Of a stretch of DNA of 6,997 nucleotides, positions 1-5,380 are shown piece by piece (positions within the stretch are counted from its first letter, which is position 1; every line of letters begins with the position of its first letter). The translations under genes and the position numbers were made by a program. Source of the DNA: an uncultured Porphyromonadaceae bacterium (GTDB lineage Bacteria > Bacteroidota > Bacteroidia > Bacteroidales > Muribaculaceae); the NCBI GenBank assembly GCA_900555165.1, contig USKE01000122.1:1-6997 (forward strand), given 5' to 3'. The notes under the pieces were generated by a model. That model saw only the letters and a list, made by a program, of their open reading frames with translations, did no database searches and was not told where the DNA came from.

Positions 1-840
1 AAGCTGGCGCACCTGATTCACGAGTTCCGGAGCCGGAGGCTCGTTGCGCCAGGTGAAGGCGCCCTCGCGCACACGGTCAGCCACGCGGTCCTGTATGTGG
101 CGGCGGCTGGTCTGGCTTATGCCGATTGCTGACACCACTACATTCGACTGCACCGAGCCGGAAGCGTCGAAATTAGAGTCCATGACCACGACGGGCACCA
201 TCATCGGGGCATCGTCGCTCGTGGCACGGCGGCGCAGGAGTATGCGCTCTGTAACGTCGCGCAGACGGTTCGACCCGGCGATGAACCGCTCCACAGCCTC
301 AAGGGCGCGGGCGGCCGAGTGCTTGACGTTCGAGGCCGTAAGCACCTGGGCGACCTTCACGCTCTCCTCCTGCCCGACAGGCACGGCGGCGGTCATCTGC
401 GCCGAACGGTTGAGCACCTTGTCGGCCTCGGTCGACGCCAGGTTCAGCACCGGACGGTCAAGCTCGGTTACGCGCTGGCGCAACGAGCGGTTGAGCGTGG
501 TGAACACCTTGTTGTACCTGGCCGAAATCATGTTGTAGTCGCGCTCCATGCGGCGACGTATGGCCATGATCTGCTTGCGCTGCTGATTGAGTTTCATCAG
601 GTGCGAGTCGACCTGGCTCTGCAGCGCGGCAGTCTTCTGTGAAATCTGTGAACGTATGAGGCTGTAGAAACCGTCGTTGAGTTTCTTGCAGACATGGCGC
701 GCGGCCTTGTCCTCGGCTTTGATCACCGCAGCCTCCATGGCTACCACCGCGGCCGTTGTGCCGGCTACGTGGTGGCCCACCTCCTTGACCTTGTCGGCCA
801 TCTGCGAGGTATCTACAACGCAATCAAAATGGTGTGACAT
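1..840 (-). CDS. Partial coiled-coil protein of unknown function, last visible gene of the SPFH operon
   Basis: The reading frame is open from an ATG at 838-840 to the window edge. It gives 280 residues with no stop, so the C-terminus is missing. It begins MSHHFDCVVDTSQ. Residues about 30-50 are Ala-rich and helical. Residues about 60-125 are a strongly helical, Gln/Arg-rich stretch that should form a coiled coil, with a basic patch at 92-122 (IRRRMERDY, LRQRV). Residues 160-205 are a second helical block, and 211-245 look beta-rich (MMVPVVVMD, VVVSAIGIS). I see no signal peptide, membrane segment or catalytic motif. The start lies 25 bp after the stop of the 642-residue gene, so the two are very likely cotranscribed. 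The start is supported by the position of that upstream stop; there is no Shine-Dalgarno sequence, which is normal in Bacteroidota. I do not recognise the family. A PspA-like membrane-associated helical protein is one possibility from context only. Confidence 0.85.
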   Translation of the reverse strand, partial: MSHHFDCVVDTSQMADKVKEVGHHVAGTTAAVVAMEAAVIKAEDKAARHVCKKLNDGFYSLIRSQISQKTAALQSQVDSHLMKLNQQRKQIMAIRRRMERDYNMISARYNKVFTTLNRSLRQRVTELDRPVLNLASTEADKVLNRSAQMTAAVPVGQEESVKVAQVLTASNVKHSAARALEAVERFIAGSNRLRDVTERILLRRRATSDDAPMMVPVVVMDSNFDASGSVQSNVVVSAIGISQTSRRHIQDRVADRVREGAFTWRNEPPAPELVNQVRQL

Positions 841-865
841 TGTTTACTGGGCTTTAGTGATTGAT

Positions 866-2794
866 TCAGGCGGTTTCAGTGCTCTCAGGAGAGTCAGACT
901 TGTCCGACCCGTCAGACTCGTCAGACTTGTCGGAACCGTCGGACTCGTCCGACGGCACGGTGGCTCCGGTGGCCGGTGTCAGGTTCTCAAGAGCCTCGCG
1001 GGCCATGGCCGGCAGGTTCATGGCGAAGTGCTCGAATGTGATGTCGCTCACGCGCGGCTCGGGGGGAAGTTCCGAATCCTTGGCAAGCTTGGGGTTCACC
1101 GTGGCCAGGGCCTTGCGGCGCTCGTCGAGGTCATGCACCTCAGAAGCGGCCACGGCCACCTGGTTCGAGTAGCCGTCGCGCAGTTTGGCGTCGTAATACT
1201 CCACATAGCCGAAACGCTCGGCCTTGAGATCGATGTCCTCCTTGAGGCGCTCCATATACTCCTCGAACTCGTTCTGACACTTCTGGAACTCCTCTCCCTG
1301 CATCTGGAAGGCTGCCAGAGTCTCTTCGGTATTGTCGACAGTTTCGACCACAGTCGAATCGAGATTCTCCGACTGGGCCATCGAATCCTCGGTGCGCTTG
1401 AGCGAGAGGAGTGTGTTGTAGGCGGCCACATACTCGCGCAGACTCTCCTGCATGAGGTTGATCACGTCGGCCGACTCGGCGCGGTTGGCGCGGTAGAAGG
1501 CGTCGGTATCCTGGTGCCACTTGTTCAGGTACGAGAGTTTCTGGTCCTTGATGTTGTTGTAGATCTTCAGACGCTCCACGCGGTTCTCCTGCATGAGGTT
1601 CTGCACCATCGGCGCCACAATCTCCTCATAAAGCTGGTGCACGCCGAATGGGGTAGGTGTCTGCGAGCCATCCTCGGCCACCCAGGTGCCCGATATGGGG
1701 TTGAAACGCACGCGCGACGACTGCCTGAGCTGGAACGGCTCGTAGCCCTGCACGTTGTCTTTGTAGTCGAAACGCTCGTGACGGATACGGTCAATCTCCT
1801 CGCACTCGAGCACCGGCGAATAGTGGTTGTAGGGTGACTTGAGAATCTGATAAAGTATGCGGTTGGAGTCGAGAACCACCTTGTCGACCGACGCCACCTT
1901 CACGGCCGAAAGTGCCTGCACCGACTGGGCGATGTTGGCCATCAGGCCGCGCAGAACATCCTCGAACTGCGTGGTCTCCGTAGATAGCGATGACTTCAGC
2001 TGGTTGATTTCGCGGAATTTCTCGATGCCCGGCTCGTATGCCTGCTTGTCGAATACCTCGACAACCGGGGCGCCGGCGGGCACCTCGTCGGTGGCGAAAG
2101 TGTCGAGCTGGGGGAGGAACGGACTGTTGTCGAGCACCACGGGGAGCGATACCGAAGTGGTGTCGAGGTCGTCCATGCAGAACGCCACGGTACGCAGCGA
2201 GCGCTCAAGCGCGCCGAGATAGTCGTTCTCGGTAATCTGCTGTATCGAGAGCGAATACTCGTCGGTCTCGACTGTCTCGGCATCCTCAGAGGTCTCGACC
2301 ACCGGAGCCTCCTGCGCCAGAGTCTCGAGAGTCTGGATGGTCTGCACGAGCAGGTCGTTGCGGCGCGATACCGACATGGAGATGTCAGATTCGGGCACCG
2401 AGCCTGTGAAATCGACGATAAAGCTCTTGTCCTGGTACTTGACCTGCTCGGCCACGGGGACGTATGCCACACCCAGGCGTGTCACGCGGTAGTCTCGGAA
2501 AATCGCCTGATACTGGCGCCGGAACTCGGCGACACGCCCTTCAAGGGCGCCCTTCTCTTTCAGCTTGTTGTTCTTGTAGATCAGATAAGGGAAGTAGAGC
2601 AGGAGCATCAGCCACCAGTGCGAGGATATGTCACTGTCGATCTGAGCCATCTGACCCTGCAGAGAGGCGATCTGCCCCTCGATGCGCTCCTCTTCAGAGA
2701 CTACGCGCTCGGCGGCCTGCCGGTAGTAGTTGAAAAGGATTTTTGCCTGATCCTGCAACACATTTGCGGAATCGGGGAAAATTTTTCCGTTCAT
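866..2794 (-). CDS. 642-residue coiled-coil protein with one N-terminal hydrophobic segment and a Ser-Asp repeat tail
   Basis: Complete gene, ATG at 2792-2794 and TGA at 866-868. The function is not recognised. Residues about 25-57 are a charged amphipathic helix. They are followed by an aromatic-rich hydrophobic segment at about 58-74 (HWWLMLLLYFPYLIY) and another charged helix at 76-103. This layout suits a single membrane span or a membrane-inserted hairpin. Residues 165-180 are acidic. Residues 335-380 look like a small folded part (RVRFNPISGTWV). Residues 385-470 and 485-565 are predicted coiled coil (for example EEFQKCQNEFEEYMERLKED). The tail at 615-635 is a Ser-Asp-X repeat. No Walker A or nuclease/protease motif is visible, so it is not an obvious dynamin-like GTPase. 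It sits 104 bp after the membrane-protein gene and 25 bp before the next coiled-coil gene, which suggests a structural partner in the same complex. The upstream gap has A-rich sequence before the ATG and no Shine-Dalgarno. Confidence 0.92.
   Translation of the reverse strand: MNGKIFPDSANVLQDQAKILFNYYRQAAERVVSEEERIEGQIASLQGQMAQIDSDISSHWWLMLLLYFPYLIYKNNKLKEKGALEGRVAEFRRQYQAIFRDYRVTRLGVAYVPVAEQVKYQDKSFIVDFTGSVPESDISMSVSRRNDLLVQTIQTLETLAQEAPVVETSEDAETVETDEYSLSIQQITENDYLGALERSLRTVAFCMDDLDTTSVSLPVVLDNSPFLPQLDTFATDEVPAGAPVVEVFDKQAYEPGIEKFREINQLKSSLSTETTQFEDVLRGLMANIAQSVQALSAVKVASVDKVVLDSNRILYQILKSPYNHYSPVLECEEIDRIRHERFDYKDNVQGYEPFQLRQSSRVRFNPISGTWVAEDGSQTPTPFGVHQLYEEIVAPMVQNLMQENRVERLKIYNNIKDQKLSYLNKWHQDTDAFYRANRAESADVINLMQESLREYVAAYNTLLSLKRTEDSMAQSENLDSTVVETVDNTEETLAAFQMQGEEFQKCQNEFEEYMERLKEDIDLKAERFGYVEYYDAKLRDGYSNQVAVAASEVHDLDERRKALATVNPKLAKDSELPPEPRVSDITFEHFAMNLPAMAREALENLTPATGATVPSDESDGSDKSDESDGSDKSDSPESTETA
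893..955 (-). repeat. Seven-unit 9-bp tandem repeat encoding the Ser-Asp-X tail
   Basis: On the plus strand, seven consecutive 9-bp units follow the pattern GTCNGANNN (GTCAGACTT, GTCCGACCC, GTCAGACTC, GTCAGACTT, GTCGGAACC, GTCGGACTC, GTCCGACGG). Read on the coding strand they give the triplets SDE, SDG and SDK in the order E-G-K-E-G-K. The array is therefore also two copies of a 27-bp unit with mostly synonymous differences. It makes the C-terminus of the 642-residue protein acidic and probably disordered. Because each unit is a multiple of three, gain or loss of units would keep the frame. Confidence 0.85.
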
Positions 2795-2834
2795 GGTATT
2801 GTTTTAAAGGGTGAGTTGTGGAGATGAATTATCG

Positions 2835-2879
2835 GTTGAGAAAGTTGAGAGAGTTTAGAAAGTCAAAAGATTTGAAAGG
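2835..2879. repeat. Degenerate 9-bp tandem array in the intergenic leader
   Basis: Five adjacent 9-bp units read on the plus strand as GTTGAGAAA, GTTGAGAGA, GTTTAGAAA, GTCAAAAGA and TTTGAAAGG. They lie inside the 104-bp gap (2795-2898) between the membrane-protein gene and the 642-residue gene. On the transcribed strand the array is a pyrimidine-rich tract ending about 40 nt before the ATG. It should be poorly structured in RNA. I see no convincing -33/-7 promoter, terminator hairpin or Shine-Dalgarno in the rest of this gap. The array could be a simple-repeat relic, or a spacer that keeps the ribosome landing site open. Confidence 0.6.
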
Positions 2880-2898
2880 TATAGGAGATGGGTAAGAA

Positions 2899-3609
2899 TC
2901 AGATCTGTTTGCGGCGCTGCATGTCGCGTTCAAGGCGCTCGATCAGGTGCGCTATCTGCGGCGAGTTCATGGCGTAGTCGCGCAAGGCAAGCGACAGATC
3001 CTGGGCATCGGCACGCAGGCGGTCGTCAGCCGCCAACGGAGCCGGAGATGACGAGGGCGAAAGATAGCGTGCATCGTCGGCCACGCGGCGCAGACGGTCA
3101 ACGATGGCGCGGGGGATCTGCGGATTGTCGGCGGCATTGTCGGCAAGATTTATAAGAGCGATGCGCAGGTTGGTCTTCTCCGTAACACTCTGATGTTCGC
3201 GGGTATATACGGCGGCGGTCTTCTCGACTGACTTCGCCGAGAATAGCAGTCCCACGGCAAGCAGGAAGAGCATGGCCACCTGGAATATCAGCTGCCATTT
3301 GAACGCCGGCGCGGAGCCGTCAGACTGCATGAACATGCACACGACCATGAATCCGAGGGTGATGACGGAATAGGCTGTCGACGACCACAGGCGCACCCCG
3401 AGGCCACCCATCTGTTTCTGCGACTGATCGTCAAGTCGCGGCTGGGCTATCAGGTTCGCGGCCCAGAGCCAGTAGGCCACCGAGGTCACGGCGATATCGA
3501 GCCACAGCACGTCGGCCAGGAGGAAATCGTCAAAAAACGCCAGGGCGAACCCTATTATGAGAACCTGGCCCAGTATGGCCTGCAGTATGCTCAGAACTCT
3601 TGTATTCAT
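2899..3609 (-). CDS. Four-span membrane protein with a helical C-terminal tail, function unknown
   Basis: 236 residues, ATG at 3607-3609, TGA at 2899-2901. Four hydrophobic segments are visible at about residues 7-26, 33-55, 74-94 and 104-123. Short polar loops join them, including a charged loop at 56-72 (QPRLDDQSQKQMGG). The remaining part, about 124-236, is soluble and rich in Ala, Asp and Arg. It contains helices separated by a Ser/Pro/Ala linker near 184-193, and it ends in a basic tail (MQRRKQI). There is no cleavable signal peptide pattern; the first span probably acts as the signal anchor. The even number of spans would place both termini on the same side, probably the cytoplasm. It starts 43 bp after the SPFH gene stop. 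A plausible role is the membrane anchor that recruits the SPFH protein and the coiled-coil proteins, but this is inferred from context. I do not recognise the family. Confidence 0.92.
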   Translation of the reverse strand: MNTRVLSILQAILGQVLIIGFALAFFDDFLLADVLWLDIAVTSVAYWLWAANLIAQPRLDDQSQKQMGGLGVRLWSSTAYSVITLGFMVVCMFMQSDGSAPAFKWQLIFQVAMLFLLAVGLLFSAKSVEKTAAVYTREHQSVTEKTNLRIALINLADNAADNPQIPRAIVDRLRRVADDARYLSPSSSPAPLAADDRLRADAQDLSLALRDYAMNSPQIAHLIERLERDMQRRKQI

Positions 3610-3652
3610 GGTGATGTAACAGTTTGTCAGATGAAAAGAATGATGACCCGCG

Positions 3653-4957
3653 TCATGAGCCGCGTTTGTTGCCGCAGCGCGGACAGAATTTCACCCCGGG
3701 GGCGAGCACGGTGCCGCAACGCGAGCACAGATTGTCTTCGACCATCACCGGCGTGCCGCACGAGGGGCAGAACTGGCACCCCTGGGGAATCACCGTGTGG
3801 CAGTGCGCGCATTTCTTCGGCCCTCCGGCCAACGGCGTGCCGCAGCTCACACAGCGGCGCGCGTTCTCGGGGTTGTCGGTGCCGCAGTTGGGGCACGGGC
3901 GGTATTTGTTGCCGCAGTTGGGACAGTATTCCATATTCGAAGGGAACTTGCGGGCGCACGCCGAGCAGTAGACCATGCGCGCCCCGCCACCCATTGCGCC
4001 CACAGCGGCGGCAGCCCCCATGTTCCCGACAGAGCCGCCCCCCTGCCCGGGCATCTGCGACATGGTCTGACCCAGGGCCGAGACCACTCCGCCCCCGGCA
4101 CCCATGTTGCCCATCATGTTCATGGCCATGAGACCGCCGAGCAGACCGCCCGTGCCGCCACCCATACTGGCGGCGACGCCGGTCATCTGGTCGATGGTGT
4201 TGTTTACAGTGTTGAGCATCTGCTCCTGCTGCCAGCTGTGGCCGGTGATCTGCATGGAGCTCTGTGTGGCGATGGCCTCTTTCTGGCGCCGCCCTTCGGG
4301 CGTGGAGGTATCAATGTCGACCGCCGACACATAGAATTTGGGCATCGTCAGCCCCATATCCTCCCAGAAACCGGCCATCTGCTGACGCAGAGCCTGCGAC
4401 AGCGGGTCGAGGAATGCCGAAATCTGCTTGTAGCCCAACTTGTTCTGCAACATGAACTGCACCACGGCCGACTTCACCTTTGTCGAGAACTCACCGGCGA
4501 ACTGTTGTGTCATGTCATCCTGGGTGAAGATGTCGCGGGTGCCCACCATACGAATCAGGAACTTCTCGGGCTCGACAATCTTCAAGCCATACTGCCCCGA
4601 CACGAACAGGTTGAGCATGGTCTGATAGTCAGGGTCGTGTATCGGCAGCTGGCCCACGGACCAGGGGATGCTGAAAGTCTCGATAAGGTTCACGAACCAT
4701 ACCTGGGCCATGAACGGATTCTTGCCGCCGAACGGAAAGCCGTAGAGCGACCGCAGTATCGGCAGGTTCTCGGTGTCGAGGGTGTGCTTGCCGGGGCCGA
4801 ACTTGCCCATCAGCTGCCCTTTCGAAAACAGCAGAGCTACCTGCGACTCGTTCACAATGAGCTGGGTGCGGGTCGAAAGATTATCCTGGGGGAATTTATA
4901 TGCGTAGACTGTCTGGTTGCCTTGCGGTGACCATTGCACACAATCGATGAAAGCCAT
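3653..4957 (-). CDS. SPFH (stomatin/prohibitin-like) protein with C-terminal zinc ribbons, COG4260/YdjI type
   Basis: 434 residues, probably the first gene of the operon. Residues about 1-245 form the SPFH core. The hallmark entry block is at 33-68 (LIVNESQVALLFSKGQL, then FGPGKHTLDTENLPIL), and the later block at 129-215 includes FLIRMVGTRDIFT and FYVSAVDIDTSTPEG. Residues about 258-328 are a Gly/Met/Ala-rich low-complexity linker. Residues 331-428 hold eight CxxC motifs (starting at C331, C345, C355, C369, C383, C397, C411, C425), enough for four zinc-ribbon sites, plus an extra C394. Relatives are annotated as 'virion core protein' or membrane protease subunit with Zn ribbon. They are oligomeric membrane-associated scaffolds; the B. 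subtilis member YdjI works with PspA and membrane partners. The ATG at 4955-4957 is chosen because family members start just before this point (MAFIDCVQW). A GTG 44 codons upstream would add an unrelated N-terminus. There is no transmembrane segment, so membrane binding is probably indirect. Confidence 0.93.
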   Translation of the reverse strand: MAFIDCVQWSPQGNQTVYAYKFPQDNLSTRTQLIVNESQVALLFSKGQLMGKFGPGKHTLDTENLPILRSLYGFPFGGKNPFMAQVWFVNLIETFSIPWSVGQLPIHDPDYQTMLNLFVSGQYGLKIVEPEKFLIRMVGTRDIFTQDDMTQQFAGEFSTKVKSAVVQFMLQNKLGYKQISAFLDPLSQALRQQMAGFWEDMGLTMPKFYVSAVDIDTSTPEGRRQKEAIATQSSMQITGHSWQQEQMLNTVNNTIDQMTGVAASMGGGTGGLLGGLMAMNMMGNMGAGGGVVSALGQTMSQMPGQGGGSVGNMGAAAAVGAMGGGARMVYCSACARKFPSNMEYCPNCGNKYRPCPNCGTDNPENARRCVSCGTPLAGGPKKCAHCHTVIPQGCQFCPSCGTPVMVEDNLCSRCGTVLAPGVKFCPRCGNKRGS

Positions 4958-5049
4958 GATATGTAGATTTAAACGTAAATATTGGAGACAAGCGTCTGTC
5001 ACAGGCACCGCGCGTGTCACGGTTTGCGGCGCCAACATTCTCATCTGCC

Positions 5050-5057
5050 CAAAATTA
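5050..5057 (-). promoter_or_regulatory. Possible -7 promoter element for the SPFH operon
   Basis: The minus strand reads TAATTTTG, an exact match to the Bacteroidota -7 consensus TAnnTTTG, about 93 bp before the SPFH start codon. No TTTG lies 19-21 bp upstream, so the -33 half is missing. A weaker alternative is TACGTTTA at 4970-4977, very close to the ATG. The preceding tRNA terminator implies that the operon needs its own promoter in 4958-5113, and nothing else in that stretch fits better. Confidence 0.4.
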
Positions 5058-5113
5058 GTGATTTTCCGCGTATTTCGTCCCGCAGCCACAGATTTAACCC
5101 CTGAATATCATGT

Positions 5114-5161
5114 TAAAAAAATATAAAACCGCGGCAAGCCACAAGAGCTTGCCACGGTTTT
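5114..5161 (-). terminator. Rho-independent terminator after tRNA-Leu
   Basis: A hairpin spans 5125-5161. The outer stem is 7 bp (5125-5131 with 5155-5161). It is followed by one C/A mismatch (5132/5154) and an inner stem of 7 bp (5133-5139 with 5147-5153) around a 7-nt loop. On the minus strand the stem runs into TTTTATATTTTTTT, a good U-tract. It begins 11 nt after the tRNA 3' end, so it should end the tRNA transcript and separate it from the SPFH operon. On the plus strand only a four-T tail follows. Confidence 0.88.
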
Positions 5162-5172
5162 CCGTAAAAGGG

Positions 5173-5255
5173 TAGCCGAAGTGGGACTCGAACCCACACA
5201 GCCTAATGGCCAAGGGATTTTAAGTCCCTCGTGTCTACCATTCCACCATTCGGCC
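5173..5255 (-). tRNA. trnL: tRNA-Leu (anticodon UAA)
   Basis: The minus strand folds as a class II (long variable arm) leucine tRNA of 83 nt. The acceptor stem is GGCCGAA paired with TTCGGCT, closing with a G1-U72 wobble. Position 8 is U, and the D-arm GGTGGAATGGTAGACAC is typical of tRNA-Leu. The anticodon stem AGGGA/TCCCT encloses loop CTTAAAA, which gives anticodon TAA (UAA) and reads UUA (and UUG by wobble). The T-arm is GTGGG-TTCGAGT-CCCAC and the discriminator base is A73. The genome continues CCC after A73, so CCA is not encoded and must be added by the CCA-adding enzyme. The gene has its own promoter upstream and its own terminator downstream. Confidence 0.97.
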
Positions 5256-5267
5256 ATCCACGCCGGC

Positions 5268-5291
5268 GGCAGGGCGAAACCCCGCACTGCC
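5268..5291 (-). other. Hairpin in the tRNA-Leu precursor leader
   Basis: GGCAG (5268-5272) pairs with CTGCC (5287-5291), and GCG (5274-5276) pairs with CGC (5283-5285) across one G/A mismatch, around a 6-nt loop. If transcription starts near 5296, as the promoter predicts, this hairpin sits at the 5' end of the precursor, about 12 nt before the mature tRNA. No U-tract follows, so it is not a terminator. It may shape 5' processing, or it may be chance in a GC-rich leader. Confidence 0.4.
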
Positions 5292-5301
5292 TGCGACGGT
5301 G

Positions 5302-5333
5302 CAAATTTAGCGTAAAAATCTCATCCCCGCAAA
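5302..5333 (-). promoter_or_regulatory. Bacteroidota-type promoter for tRNA-Leu
   Basis: The minus strand has TTTG at 5330-5333 (-33 element), exactly 20 bp of spacer, then TAAATTTG at 5302-5309 (-7 element). This matches both halves and the 19-21 bp spacing of the primary sigma factor consensus in Bacteroidota (TTTG/TAnnTTTG). The start would fall near 5295-5297, about 40 nt before the mature tRNA. Confidence 0.8.
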
Positions 5334-5376
5334 TCATTTTGCCACAGGAATTATCGGCAACACCCCGCAAAATGAT
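5333..5376. repeat. 10-bp perfect inverted repeat between mfd and the tRNA promoter
   Basis: ATCATTTTGC (5333-5342) is the exact reverse complement of GCAAAATGAT (5367-5376), with a 24-nt spacer. On the minus strand the hairpin would begin 4 nt after the mfd stop codon and end at the -33 box of the tRNA promoter. The tail after the stem (TTTGCGGGG) is a poor U-tract. A weak mfd terminator or a 3'-end stabilising hairpin is therefore possible, as is a binding site overlapping the promoter. Confidence 0.5.
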
Positions 5377-5380
5377 GCAA

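Noticed and set aside
677..1837. 386-residue plus-strand open frame
   Set aside because: It lies antisense over the 642-residue gene and its neighbour. Its Leu/Val/Arg-rich repeats are the shadow of the Ser-Asp codons and high-GC third positions.
2835..2879. CRISPR-like array
   Set aside because: The units are only 9 bp and directly adjacent, with no unique spacers, and no cas gene is nearby.
2795..2898. Internal promoter before the 642-residue gene (TACCTTTC)
   Set aside because: The -7-like box lacks the final G, and no TTTG lies at 19-21 bp upstream. Readthrough from the operon is simpler.
3797..4930. 377-residue plus-strand open frame
   Set aside because: It is antisense to the SPFH gene, His/Arg-rich and without any domain. 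It is a by-product of GC-rich codons.
4997..5021. Repeated TGTCAC in the SPFH upstream region as an operator
   Set aside because: Six matching bases in two copies is within chance for this GC-rich stretch, and the spacing to the candidate promoter is not informative.
4958..5089. GTG start at 5089 giving a 478-residue SPFH protein
   Set aside because: The extra 44 residues do not resemble the SPFH family N-terminus. The segment contains the likely operon promoter, and the internal ATG at 4957 gives the typical beginning.
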